Of a DNA stretch of 64,000 nucleotides, positions 10,939 through 22,896 are shown in pieces; positions within the stretch are counted from its first letter, which is position 1; every line of letters starts with the position of its first letter. The DNA is taken from NCBI GenBank assembly GCA_002633025.1, contig NMRB01000355.1:342878-406877 (forward strand), read 5' to 3'. Both the position numbers and the translations under genes were made by a program. Under the pieces are notes generated by a model. The model did not search any database, was not told where the DNA came from, and worked only from the letters and a program-made list of their open reading frames with translations. The stretch is from Notospermus geniculatus (Eukaryota; Nemertea; Pilidiophora; Heteronemertea; Lineidae).

Positions 10939-11403
10939 GTAGGGAGTTTATACTCATCCCTTCAGTGCCCCCCCCCCAAATCACCACACCGAGCCAACTA
11001 GCATACTGGAGTTGCTATCAGGTCAGCCATTTTTTCCATCTCCTCGATGGATTTCCATACCTTGTCAAGACCATGCACAGTTTCTTAGGCCATAAATTCC
11101 CTACCTTTTCCAGGGATTGCAATGACTGGGCTGAAATTTTCTTTAGCCACAAATGGAATATTTTGGACATGCATAGGACCACACCCTCATTTTCTTAAGC
11201 CACAGATATGAATTTTCATCATTTTTCTGGTCATTTTCAAAGATTTCTACCCATTTTGTGCTGTGGCTATATGCCAGGGCAAACCCTGCTTTTCAAGGCC
11301 CTGAAGGGCAATATTGATTTTCTATACCTTTTCTATCAACTCTAGAGGCACTTTTGACTGTGGTTTCCTTGCATTTAAAGAGGTGGCATCAAGATGACAC
11401 AAT
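10939..11403. other. Unassigned stretch
   Basis: A C-run at 10970-10977 and otherwise unremarkable sequence; nothing recognised. Confidence 0.4.
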
Positions 11404-11525
11404 GGCTGCGGGTTCATACAAGTTAGCAAATGCTTTTACTTGAGATTTGCACAGCGAGGTCCAATGCAAATGTATTGCAAAACCTGAAGTAAAAGCATTT
11501 GCTAGCTTTTATAACCATCAGCCAT
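11404..11525. mobile_element. Short hairpin MITE, family H, copy 1
   Basis: AAGTTAGCAAATGCTTTTAC is mirrored by GTAAAAGCATTTGCTAGCTT around a loop containing GCGAGGTCCAATG. A second copy with the same arms and loop lies at 37368-37491. Confidence 0.75.
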
Positions 11526-11696
11526 TGCTTTTTTACATCTCAGTCTCTGAGACCATTTCTAAGCAAGGACATTGTTCTGGAAAAATTTTATAGCTAAAAA
11601 ACCTTCCAATCAAAACCCAGCTTCAGCCCTGGAGATGTAATTTTCCAGCCAGTAAGCAGCTTGCGTTTTTGCATATACATGTACTTTCATTTGTAT

Positions 11697-11962
11697 TTGA
11701 TTTTCCATCAGTGCTGAAGCCATTGCATCTTTGACCTTGGTGAGAACGGAGGAGGCCATCTCAAGCTACTATGTTCCTCACTTGGATGAGGTCTTTTACT
11801 TGCCCTTGCACAGGCACAAGGTACAAGGTACCACGGCTTACTGTCCCATGCGATGGAGTGAAGACAGGGATGATTAACCTCTTATGGCCCGGGCTGGATT
11901 CAAACTTGGACTTGGCGCTTGCTGAGCAGACATGATAACCAATAGATTATCAAGGCTTTGCA
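11697..11962 (-). mobile_element. SINE-A, full-length diverged copy
   Basis: Read on the minus strand: tRNA-like head with GATAATC/TGTCTGCTCAGCAAGCGCC, then GGGCAAGTAAAAGACCTCAT, ending with a poorly conserved tail. It is more diverged than the copies at 25.5 and 33.6 kb. Confidence 0.75.
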
Positions 11963-12254
11963 TGTTGCATGAACAGATCAGAACTTCAGATACATCACTA
12001 TTTTTCACATACGACAACAAATTTGGATGAACTCCCTATTTGACACCCAACTGGACCCCTACCCTTTACCAGTAGAAAACAATCACTTGATATTTTATAG
12101 ACACAGAGGGCAGTGTTTACCAATAATTCCTGAATTCCACCGCAACTGATAAGTAATATGCTATGGAACAGAAAAGGATTTTTGGTGATCAGACTGAATG
12201 GACCTGAAGCCAAATGATACAGAATATCTTCTCACCTTGGATGGAGGACATGAG

Positions 12255-12994
12255 TTAAAGTGGTCCTAAACCGCCAAGCAAAAGTTGGCACCCGATCATT
12301 TTCACCGCTCACGAAAATGGAACTTCTGATTTCTGCTCCTGGCTTCTGAGCATGTGCAGTACGCTACCTTCACTGAGTTTGCAAACACTGAGATGGTCGT
12401 GCAAACCGCCAGCAGACAGGATGCCCAAGCGAGAAGTGAAAGAAGGGAAAGGGCGGCCTAAAAAGGTAGCAAATGCCGACCAGCGGCTGTGGATTGTCCA
12501 GAGGCATTAAATCGAAGTGGCTCATAATAAAGAAAGAACTCCGTTTTAAGACGATGAGGAGGTTGTTTGTGTGTATGGCATCATTAACATATTGCCGGAC
12601 TGCGGATCTCGCCGCCGTGCCGGTGTAACGACAGCGAATTCTGGGGCTCCTTCCGAGAAAAGACCAACTTGCCTGGCATACCGGCCGACATCATCATCAA
12701 TGGTATCACTCGTGTCGGATTGAACACTCTTAGGCGTGAATGACCTCTAAAACTCCCTGGAATCGAGGAGAAATCTCAACTCGGTGAACTGGTGGCATCC
12801 ATGTTGTTTTGACAGTCAGCTGTCACACAGCTGTCAGCTATCAGAACTTGCCCAATCAGTGATCGCGTAGTAAATTCCATAGTACTAGTAATCACGTGAC
12901 GTGATGATTGACAGGCGTTCATTCATACTGGCGTAGCGCGGGAAAATGAAAACGAGGCTGTCTCGCTCGCCCCGGCGGTTCAGCACCACTTTAA
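12255..12994. mobile_element. TTAA-flanked element, 740 bp, possible transposase remnant
   Basis: TTAA-AGTGGTCCTAAACCGCC at the left is mirrored by GGCGGTTCAGCACCACT-TTAA at the right, with perfect TTAA duplication. It is larger than the other MITEs here. From 12420 on the + strand there is a short frame rich in basic residues with GRPKK (AT-hook-like), interrupted by stops within 30 codons. This may be the start of a decayed coding region. Kolobok/piggyBac-type assignment rests on TTAA only. Confidence 0.7.
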
Positions 12995-13163
12995 TCCCTG
13001 ACAGTCAGTCAAGTAGTCTTGGGTATGGACCAAATGGCTGTCATTGGACCTGTCCTGATGATCATGTAATCATGAACTATACAGGCCTCTCAATTAAACA
13101 TCAGGTGCTCTGCACCGTCTATTTCAGTCATGAATTTGGGCACACTTCCTCTGTCTAAATTGG

Positions 13164-13436
13164 CAGGCGTGGACCCAGGGGGGCACACCCAACCCCCAAC
13201 CCCCATTTTTCGGTGACCAACGTTAGAAAAATTGCCCTTTTTCAAAGTGCCACAGAATTGCCTTGTACATGTAATTTGTCCCTCAGATGATGGGAAATTG
13301 CACCAACGGCCTTCTAGATTTCAAGACTTTCTGGGGGAGATGACCCCACCGGCCCCCCCCGCCGTGGCTTTGCGCCTTCATCGGTCGGCCTGTGGCCTTC
13401 TGTGCCCCCTTTACCAGAATCCTGGATCCGCCCCTG
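13164..13436. mobile_element. hAT-like MITE (CAGGGGCGGATCCAGG ends)
   Basis: The left end CAGGCGTGGACCCAGG and right end CCTGGATCCGCCCCTG are inverted repeats, and ATTGG directly abuts both ends as a possible target duplication. Related ends (CAGGGTCGGATCCAG) are found at 20491, 46087 and 50829. CAGGG termini are common in hAT-type elements; the assignment is by termini only. Confidence 0.7.
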
Positions 13437-16102
13437 ATTGGGCTCAGTAATTGTGATTTCAGTAATCGCCACAACAAAAATTGTGTATTTTTTTACACCT
13501 TCTTGGGCTAGTACCGCTATGTCTGAGTTTAGGGTCTTTAGAAGCAGATTTGAGCATTTTGGATTTGGAAGGGTCAGAAAAGTTACCTATATAAAAGGCA
13601 TTTACTACATCTGAATTTTTTTCTCTCCTTTATTTTGTGCACACTTCTCAGTGCCCTTTTTGGGCACATTTCCAAATCTCTGACACCCTGAAACGTCCTC
13701 AGGAGAACATCGGGTAAACACAAACATGTAGGAGTCCGACAGACTGACAAACCCTCCCCGTCAAATTAGTTAAGGCCTACCCTACTGACCAAAGGTCACC
13801 TGAGCTGAAGGAAATGAAATGTGCGAATTTATCAACTTACCGATATTTCAAAATCAATCTTTATCGCTTAAAATCCGCGAGAAACTCTTGACTTGTTGGA
13901 GAGTGAGAGGAAAAAAGGAATTCTGCGAGCATTCCGATCACATGAATCCAGACAGGTTGGCCAGGAGCCAGTTCATGTGAGTGGACAATTAACTTGTCTG
14001 ATACTCATACAGCCAATGGGGTTGGTTCAGTGGGTGGATAACTCATGTAGGGTCTACCTTTACGAATCTTCTTTAAAACAACTCTTCTTATATCAAAACA
14101 TGTTTGTAATAACTTTTGACAACACAACTCTTTCTACACAATACCAGGATGTCTACAGCCCGTGGAGCACCAAATTTAAGACCCTTTTAAGACCAAGTAT
14201 GTATCGGCAAAATTTGAGACCTATTTTCCGCTATAAAGAAAAAACACCAATAACTTTTTTTCCCAAAACTGACTTGAAGTCACAATTTTTAAGACCTTTT
14301 TAAGACCTTCTTACAAACATTTTCAAATTTAAGACTTTTTAAGACTTGTCGACGCCTGAATGGTCAACTTACTTCTGGGCAAACTCTCTTTTGTCTTTTT
14401 TACAGAACTTGGCATTAACTGATATTTCTGATAACAAAATAAGATACTGTAATAGTATTTCTAAACAATCAATTCTTTTCACAAGGTGTTGATGCAGATT
14501 TAGGCAACCGAACTCAATCTTCAGGTGGTAAATTGGTAAAAGTTAATGGTAACCTTCTTCTACATTTAGTTAGTATTATGCTGCCAGGTCAAACGATATA
14601 CCACCCGTCACAGCAAAACCCGCCTAAGTCGCACAAGATATCAACCAGTATGAACCAAAATAACTCCAGAAGATAAAGAAATGTAATCACTCAGATTTTA
14701 CAGAAGACAAATAATTCAGAAAATTGGATGAAAAATTTGATCGTGTACAGCGGGCATAACCCTAGGCCTACTGAAATTGACAAAATGTTGGTCTCACACC
14801 TGCCAACTTCAGAGTGACTAAGCAATGGTTTTGTGGTGACGGTCACATATGAGCTGCCATACTATTGGAACTGACCATGATAAGGCAGTAAGGGAACAAC
14901 AAAAATGAAAAAAAGTTGCCAAAGAATCTAACTTTTGATACTGAAGATGTGAATTTTTGAGGACATTTTGAGACTGTACCTGACGAAGGGCTATAATTGT
15001 TCTTTTCCACAATTAATGGTCTTACACACAACGAAAATCAAATCTATGGAGTTTATTCCATTGAAGAGAACGAGGATTTATGGTTATAGTTCCATCTTAC
15101 CTAGACGAGATGGTAGCAATTAATTTTGTTCCTTCACAAATTGGATCCAGTTTTTTTTACAATATTGCTTATCATTCCATGCTGTTATAATCATATTGAT
15201 CGTATGTTTTTATTATTTTTTAGGGACTGGTATGTATTTTTATCAATTTGAAGCAGATTCCCTGACATTTGAATTGTAAAATTATTCAAAAATGTTCCTT
15301 TAATTTCCACAGCACTAGAAATGGATTAAAAGCTGATCATGAACTTTTAAACAATCATCAACCCTTAGCTTGAATTTCTTGAATCTTTTAAGATGCACCA
15401 TCTTCCCCACATTTGGAAGATGCTTTCATCTAGCACCATCTCTAGCACAATCTTTTATATCTGGAAGAAAGTGTCAAATGCCTCCAAGGTTTTGTGTACT
15501 AGCAGAACTGCAAGCATCCTATTTTCTTGTTTTGGGAGTAAATATAATGCTTGGAGGAATTCCTCCAAGTATAATGCAAGGGCTGATGGGACTTAAATAC
15601 AAGGGCCATATTCAAAAAGGGTCATCATCGCACGATTAAGACTTAGACGCATGTAACTTCACTAAATGCACACACTTCCACCATACATTTGACGAAGTTA
15701 CACGCATCTAAGTCTTATGGCACCAAAGTTCTAAGTTATTTCTTCTTGAAGCTGGACTTCGATCTTCCAAACACTACCTTACTCCAAAAACTTTGTATCT
15801 CACTATTCAGTCGAACATTCTCCCAAATAGCCCAGGGATTGCCAAACATCACCTGCTATATGACATGTCAGATAACACCATCTCCCTTTTCTTTTGTTTT
15901 CATTTTCAAACTTAGTATTTTGGACGGACGACTGGAGATCTACAATGTCCAAATGATCTGACCATTGGTCAGTCCTTGCTAGTTTTCCCCCCCCCCCCCA
16001 ACTCTTCTTACAACTAGAGCTGGCCAAGGCCAGCCATGAAGTCGTTGTCAGTGTGCTGTAGGCTACGTGATACTGCATTTAATAGTAACAAAGGCCTAGT
16101 AG
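13437..16102. other. Unassigned stretch with two small inverted repeats
   Basis: 14144-14359 looks like a hAT-type MITE (CAGGATGTCTACA at the left, a diverged TGTCGACGCCTG at the right, repeated TTTAAGACC words). 15637-15717 is a hairpin with TTAGACGCATGTAACTTC and its inverse. No gene recognised; the frames at 13893-14303 and 15370-15961 have no domain. Confidence 0.45.
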
Positions 16103-16342
16103 CATTTTCGATAATCGAAGGCCGATCTGGTCACCACTGCGTTACAGCTCAACAGGTTGACCAATAAGATTGCACTTTATATCGGGTCTTCGGCTACCAC
16201 TGGGTAATTTGACACCACCAGTTCTGATTGGCCTCCTCTTTGAGAGGCAGCGGATATGCCGCGGACTGGTCTATTTCTCGAAGGGTGATGTGCAATGTAA
16301 CGCAATGGTGAGCAGATCGGCCTTTGATAAAAATATCGAAGA
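16103..16342. mobile_element. MITE, about 240 bp
   Basis: AAGGCCGATCTGGTCACCAC near the left end is mirrored by GTGAGCAGATCGGCCTTTG near the right, continuing to GATAATCG/CGAAGATG at the tips. No coding capacity. Confidence 0.65.
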
Positions 16343-16545
16343 TGCCTAGTAGTTGAGGGACGAAGTATTGTAGACGTAGGATTGCAGAAGGATGTCAGTG
16401 AATAAACGAGAAATTGAAAAATTTTAACAACAAATGAAAATTTATTAATAGAATTGGTACCCATCAGTAACAACAATAAATTTACATTGTATACATACAG
16501 TCTATTTAGTCTAATGTATAAGCCTAGGGGCCTACCACATGCACA

Positions 16546-16755
16546 TTTGCATGCGACAGGGCAACGCATGCGATTTATGCTTTGCGAGCCTTCTGTTTGC
16601 GTGCAGTGTACGGTGGAAAGTATCTAAGGCAGCTACGGATATACTGAACGCGATTCGTCGTCCTGTGCGTCAAAGCTTTTATTTCCGCCGCACTGCACAC
16701 AAACAAAGACTCTCAAAGCATAAGTCGCATGCGTTGCCCTGTCGCATGCGAATTC
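16546..16755. mobile_element. Foldback MITE, about 210 bp
   Basis: GCATGCGACAGGGCAACGCA at the left is mirrored by TGCGTTGCCCTGTCGCATGC at the right. The 116-codon frame at 16539-16889 is mostly this palindrome and is not a gene. Confidence 0.7.
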
Positions 16756-17019
16756 GCGTTCAGTATGACCGTAGGCTAAGGTTGGGTCGCATTCGCTATG
16801 CCTCTACCGTATTAAATCCAAGTCGTCTCCGACATTTGCAAACCCCGGTTCTTCAGACACTTTTCAAGTCCAAGCCAGATCCGACCTAAGTGTGGATAGT
16901 GATAATGATGAAGACCTGAAAAAATGAAAAGATTTTGCGAGACCAAACTAATGAGCACCGCAGATAAGCCCATGCCATTGTAAAGGTCTACGCCTACACA
17001 AAACAATACGAACAAAGTC

Positions 17020-17730
17020 ATTTGTCAAATGCCTAGGCCTACTAGAAGTACCATAATCTGCTACCCCAGTAGGACTACTAATTTATTTAATAGGCCTACA
17101 TTGTGTCCCGAGTGTGAGACGAGAGAGTAATATCATTGGTGAACAGCTGACGATTGACTCCACCAACGTACAATAACTAGGCTACACCATGTTGGCATGT
17201 AGGCCTACACACTAACATGCTAACACAGCTAGAGCTGGCTAGCATGGCATCTCAACGATCGATATGGCCCGGGCGATATGGTACATGTAGTATCAATCTA
17301 AATTCCTTTAGGCCTAATAAATCTTTGTCAAACTTGAATAAATTTTGTCAACCTTGCTTGAGTCAGAGTGGACGATCCCGTGGAAGTTCTGACCAAAAGA
17401 CCCGTGGACGTTCTGACCGAAGTGCGCCGTGGACGTTCTGACAAATGTAGGGCCTATACCTATGTGATATGCATGTAGGCCTACATGTACATGCACTCCA
17501 CCAATGTACAGATGCACAGCAGTACTACACACACACAGACATAGGCTTAATTAGCCCACATCGATCATGCACATAGCCAGCTGGCTGACAATGCAGCGAC
17601 AATATTCTCATGATTCTCTTTAAAGTAACCACGAAATATCTAGCCTACCGAGGCCTAGATATGACGAAGTGAACAATGTACCGTACATGCCCTGAATACT
17701 TCAAACGTTTTGTAGGCCTATCAAACATAC
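17020..17730. other. Stretch rich in TAGGCCTAC words
   Basis: Many copies of TAGGCCTA and a direct repeat of GTGGA(C/A)GTTCTGACC at about 17381-17440. No gene recognised. Confidence 0.45.
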
Positions 17731-17790
17731 CGCGGTAGTTTTGTCCTGAATTATCGCACCACTTCGACGCTCCTCGAATCCTGTCGCCAT
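17731..17790 (-). CDS. Candidate first coding exon (20 codons), gene unknown
   Basis: On the minus strand AACATGGCGACAGG starts an open frame of 20 codons (MATGFEERRSGAIIQDKTTA) ending exactly at a strong donor, GCG|GTATGT, in phase 0. The AAC-ATGGCG context resembles the short-5'UTR/YY1-type initiator found on housekeeping genes, and the local sequence is CpG-richer than its neighbours. I found no convincing downstream exon on the minus strand, so the gene would have to continue leftwards through a long intron, or this is a chance match. Not recognised. Confidence 0.3.
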
Positions 17791-18663
17791 GTTGTATTAC
17801 ATTGTATACGTGCGCGCCGGATTCGACGAAACCAGCCTCAGGTTACAAGTTCAGTAACAACGGCAAAAATACAAAAACCTCCTTTATTATTATTGAATAA
17901 AAATGTATGGTTGACAGAATGATAAAAATAAGATAGGACGGTCACCATCTGAGACCCACAACCCGGAACTTTATTATAACAGCGGATGTACACAATCCCA
18001 AAAGCTGTACTTTGGTTCAGAAAACCCGCCTCGTCTCCAGGTGTTAGTGATGTGCATTGGGCCCTCGGAAATTACACAGCTGTAAGCCAGAGGAACGAGG
18101 CTTCTGGAAGCTACAGACACACACGACACGACACGGCCCACGTACAGCAATATGAAGTCTACGACTTCATAAAAACAACACCATGATGCCATTGGAACCC
18201 TAATTACTGGCCCCACTGATCAAGATTATAGCGAAGCAGCATATGAAAATCAAAATCTGATTCAAAATTTTCATTTACCTTACGTAGAGATCGTGAATCC
18301 AGGTGTCTGTACCAGTCTGCAGCAGCATCACCAAACAGCCGAGGTTAGAACTAGAGAACTCTTGTTTTTGATGCGATTGATCTGAATAAGAAGAGATGGG
18401 GAATGCTCATACTCACTGTCGTTCATTTGACATTCAAAATCTTTTTTACGCCAATAAATTAAAAATATTACTGTTTCCTCTCAAGCAGGTTTGAGAGAAT
18501 TATGATACCACGAGAAAAACGTTGGATATTTTTCACCATGGTTGAGACACTATTGCTCAGTCATGTTAGTGGCAGTTAGGTTAGGTTGCAGGTCACTGGT
18601 TAGGGTCATGGCGAGGTTGGATATTAGGGTTGAGGTCATGTAAGTAAGGCTTCCCTTACATCA
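17791..18663. other. Unassigned stretch
   Basis: Nothing recognised beyond a short GGTTAGGGT/AGGTCATG-rich patch at 18575-18650. Confidence 0.4.
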
Positions 18664-19012
18664 GAGAAGTATACGGTATACGAAAATGCTGGATAACAAT
18701 GGCTTCACGGTCATGAATCCTCGGGAAGCCTTTGTTATAGTCCTTTCCAGATATGCACCTAAGGCAAATCGCACTTGGCTAACCTTGTCAGTTTTGGTTA
18801 GTCTATTGCCAACAGCTTGACCACAAACACAGCCAATAGGCAAGGTGACATGCATTATAAACTTCAGCTTGTCAAGTATTGTGCAATATATAGCTCGTCA
18901 AAATAGTGAACAGGGTCGTGTAACATTGCAGAGTTCAACCTAGTACCATTTGCCTAAAGGTATCTGGAAAGGACTATAACTGACGTTTTCGTGTATACTT
19001 CTATGAATGTAT
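18664..19012. mobile_element. MITE, about 350 bp, imperfect inverted repeats
   Basis: GAAGTATACGGTATACGAAAA at the left is mirrored by TTTTCGTGTATACTTC at the right, and TTATAGTCCTTTCCAGATA by TATCTGGAAAGGACTATAA further in. Related sequence, including TTGACCACAAACA, occurs at 27700-27860 in RB1. Confidence 0.6.
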
Positions 19013-19289
19013 ACTTCTTGAATGTAATGGAAGCCTAATCAGCTAATGGTTTTGCAAGCACCGACAGGAGCTAGATTTGCATTCTGAAATGCTGGGAAAT
19101 CGCATTTCAGGGCTTCTACATTTCGAATTTTTCTGGGCGAGGCCCCCAGACCCCCGCTGATGACACATGTGCAGCAGTGGCTTCCGATATCAGCAACTGT
19201 GTGACATCACCAGCACCCGGTCTGTTTCAAACCCTGTGGAGAACCCTGCCAGCATGGGCCTATTATGGGCATTATTTTAAGGCAGATTT

Positions 19290-19620
19290 CTGCGAACCGA
19301 AGATGATGACAGACGGACACAGCAGTTACGAAAAATGCTCTGCTAACAGACCACAATGGTTGACGGATGATGGACACAGCCATTATGAAATGTGTCTTGC
19401 TAACGGATGACGACAGATGAAGAATGACGGACAAGTCACAGTTACAAAATGTGCCCTGCTAACCAACGATGACGATTGACGAATGACAGACTCAGTGGTT
19501 ACAAAATGTGCCATGTTCACAACGGGAAATGATGAGCACAGTGGTTACAATACAAAACATGACCTGCTAACTGACGAAGATGGATGATGGAAAATGCGTG
19601 ATTATAGGAGCTCACCAGGT
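19290..19620 (-). repeat. Degenerate tandem repeat ending in AGCTCACCAGGTGAGCT
   Basis: About five degenerate copies of a 50-60-bp unit with GACGGA(T)GACGA and CAGTTACAAAATGTGCCCTG, ending at the palindrome AGCTCACCAGGTGAGCT. On the minus strand the order is AGCTCACC... then CGTC-rich repeats, the same organisation as 57130-57400 on the plus strand, so both belong to one repeat family. Confidence 0.6.
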
Positions 19621-20490
19621 GAGCTGAAACATGAGAAAAACAGTTGCAATCGGATCACTGTAGTTAATGGTCATGAACTAACTGGAATTCTTGGCCAAAG
19701 TTGGATGAGAAATTGTAGCCAATGACCATTTTGTATGGGCCATCTCGATTGACTACATTGGCTGCTGGTATATGTATGGAACCCCGTGGTAGGCAAATCC
19801 CACAGAACCATCTCTGGAGCAGCAACGACCACAACATTTTAACATTTTGCTAACTCCACAGAATCCCAGCTGTTAAAATCAACTCTCAATTTCAAAGAAT
19901 CAATGTCCCGATTTATCCAACTATTTTTATTATCAAAATAACATCTGTCATCAAAATCCCAGCATGCCCGGTGCCAAAACAACTCGACATTGTCTCCACT
20001 ACTTCTGAACAAATATCATGCATCCTGTTTTAATCACACCTCAGATCTTAAAAGTAATTTTCTAAGAAAGAGACATCAGTGAATCTATTTCTAAACATGC
20101 TGAATGTGAATGGCCATTTGGTACTGCACAGGATGACAAATTTTATTGTATTTTGAAGCAGTTCATCATCTTTTTAATGACGCTTAATTCATCAGGATGG
20201 CAGGAATAATAATGGGTCAGGGAAAAGGATCTGATGCTGTATTCCAAAACAATTTGGGAGTGACACATGCAAATATGCCAGGTGTTGGAACACGTGCACG
20301 ATGGGGAAGGGGATCCTTCATATGCCACGCATTAAGTTTTATTGAATTGAACGAAGGCTGAGTTTGGGGATGCAGGCCTAGGCCTATTCAAAGGAGAACT
20401 TGAGTCTAATGAGGTACTGCACTCTAATTCGAGGCATGGACTAGGCTGGGGTAGAATAGAACGGGTGGGCCTACAAGAGGGCACTAGTCT
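19621..20490. other. Unassigned stretch
   Basis: No exon or repeat boundary recognised. Confidence 0.4.
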
Positions 20491-20780
20491 CAGGGTCGGA
20501 TCCAGGACTGAGAATGAGAGAAAGGGGGAGGGTGGCATCTACATCTACGGAGGTGGTGAGCACCGAAAGCATGAAGCCCAAACGGGGCACCGAACATGTC
20601 CGGACTGACATGTCTGGGGGCCCTCCCCCAGGCCCAGAACAATTAATAACTTAAGTGCTTTTAGATGCATTTCCCTGGCATCTGAGAGCAAAATACTCAA
20701 ATTTTTAAGTGATAAAATTTTTCTTCCTAAAAAAATCATTGCCGTAGGCCTACCTACGCTTTGCTTGGTAGGCCCCCCCC
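20491..20780 (+). mobile_element. hAT-like MITE family, copy with left end CAGGGTCGGATCCAGG
   Basis: The left end is clear. The interior shares AGATGCATTTCCCTGGCATC and GAGAGCAAAATACTC with copies at 46087-46299 (inverse) and 50829-51082. The right terminus is degraded, so the end coordinate is approximate. Confidence 0.6.
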
Positions 20781-20813
20781 CTAATTTTGTGTGCCTTTTT
20801 TACCAGTGCCTAT

Positions 20814-21250
20814 TTCAGTTCGGGAAAGTTCCGAATTTGGAAACGTTTCTGATTTTGGAAGCCCAGCGATTCCAATATTGGCAACGTTTCTTTTTTCGGA
20901 AGCGGTTTTCGATTCCGATATCGGAATCGGTGTAGGCCTATTTGCATGTTAGGCCTAATCGGGATATGAGTATCAAAAATCGGGAAGTGTTTTTTTCCAT
21001 TAACAGATGGCAGCACATGTGACCTTGTATTTCACGGCGTAAAATCTGAATTGCTGGCGTAAGTTGGCTGCAATCATCGATAATCATCAATTATCATCAT
21101 CAAAAGCAGTGAAAAGCGTTGGTTGTGCCAGAATCTCTGGGCTTCCAAATTCAGAAACGTTCCCGATATTGGAATCGAAAATCGCTTCCAAAAAAAGAAA
21201 CGTTTCCAAAGTCGGAAACGTTTCCAATTTTTGAACTTTCCCGAACTGAT
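20814..21250. mobile_element. Foldback MITE built of GGAAACGTTTCC words
   Basis: CAGTTCGGGAAAGTTC at the left is mirrored by GAACTTTCCCGAACTG at the right. Both arms (about 115 bp) contain repeated GGAAACGTTTC and CGATTCC words, so each arm is also internally repetitive. Confidence 0.7.
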
Positions 21251-21846
21251 TTACCAGTGCCTTTTTTACTGGGCCTTTTTTACCGGTTTCTTTTTTTACC
21301 AGTGCCTCTTCTTCATTTTCAATTCATGTCTTTTTTCAGAACTTCCTGGATCCTGGCCGGCCCATACACGGCACACACTGTAAGAAGTGCAGACCACCCC
21401 TATCAGGGATGGAGGCAACCATAGGCCTATCAGTATCTTGACATCAAGAATGATGTTCACAATCACATGGTGACATGCATCAAAATTTAAATGACCACGT
21501 GCATGATGTGCGGACATTTAAATGTCACGACGTCACGTGATCATGAAGATGAATGGACATTCTGATTCTGGAAAATTAAAACGATTTAAGCTCACGTTAC
21601 GATGCACCGGCAGCAAATCTGTACTCTTGTATTGAATCTCCTGACTTCAGTGTGAGAACGACGGTGGCGGGTAACTTTCTGGCATTTTTGGTGTTTTGTC
21701 GCATTTTTGAATTTCCCACTGCAATAACTCTTACAACTCCCGCCTCACGTGTTCGATCACAGAGACATCTGACGGGCAAGTCTAGAACTCGACGTGCCGA
21801 TGACAGCGTCATCTCACGGAAGTAAAATGATAAATGAAAAGGCAAT

Positions 21847-21905
21847 TTCCAGAGTGTTTGCGAATTTTCGACCCCAACCGGGGTCTTCTTCAGGCTGGAA
21901 CTTTA
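21847..21905 (-). ncRNA. Hammerhead-ribozyme-like motif
   Basis: On the minus strand: TTCCAG, C, CTGAAGA, hairpin GACCCCGGTTGGGGTC, GAAAA, then about 13 nt, then CTGGAA. TTCCAG and CTGGAA can pair as stem I around a CUGANGA...GAAA core with a strong stem II. Stem III is poor. The sequence is almost identical to 47218-47278. Such motifs are known from termini of Penelope-like and related retroelements. Confidence 0.4.
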
Positions 21906-22896
21906 CAATCCGAAACTCTACATGCTCTAGAACAGTCTGAAGTCACGGAAGTAAAAGAAACTGAAGGTGCCGTTTACAGGTGTGAAGGGAAAGAATCTCC
22001 TAGGAAAAACTGTCCGGGGAACAAAAGGTCCTATTGTTACATTCTAATCTCTGACAATTGGTTTCTTCTATATGCATGCCGCTTAATCCGTCATTCAACA
22101 ATAGAAGTGGACACTTTTTACAGGGGGACCCTATTTACTGCTACACCGGTGCGAGTCTGTTTTTCTCCCAACCTTTGATGATTTTTTTAACATCTGTCTT
22201 CGTTACTAGAGTCGCCACTTCATTCATTCTCTGACGACGCATTATTATTCCTGGTGAAAAACGTCCATTGTTTGACAGAAGAGTGAGCACAAACTTCTTG
22301 ATTGGGATCATACAACATTTGTTAATTTTTCATTGGTATAAAAGGGGACAAACCGCCTATGGTTTCAATAAGTACTATTTTCTAATTGAATTGGCGGCAA
22401 CACTGGTTATGCCAGCTCTGCATGCCAAACTACGCCTTCTTTGATGTATCCGTCCGACCATCGAAAATCAATATAATGTCTCTTTACCAGAAACAACTAT
22501 AGCGTATAGTCACTAGAGAATCACTTATTTGTTTTTGTATCATAAGTATCCGAAATATACTTGTGTTTCTGCGAATTATTCAACACTAAAATGGACTATG
22601 TTGTCTACCGCAAACAGTGGCACCTGATAGTGTATCTAGTGACCGTAAGACGGCGATACCTGTCGCACCGTGCAGTGGCGCCCTCTCAGCGGAGAGTTGA
22701 CTAAGATGAATGTTCAATAGTTCTAATCGTGTCGCGCGGAATTCACCTGTTCACGAAATTTCGCAAGAGGTCAGCGCTGTCAAACGTTTTCCTTTTTTAA
22801 CAGTTCATCGCTTCCCTGAAGTGTGATGTAGCTTCATCAGAAGCGTCTCCTCATTTTGGTTTTATGTAAAACCTCCTCGATAGACAAGAAGAACTG
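21906..22896. other. Unassigned stretch
   Basis: Sequence just beyond the hammerhead-like motif (21906-21940) also matches 47175-47228, so part of this is repeat. No gene seen in the remainder. Confidence 0.4.

Noticed and set aside
16539-16889. 116-codon frame
   Set aside because: Mostly the palindromic MITE at 16546-16755 read through one arm into the other.
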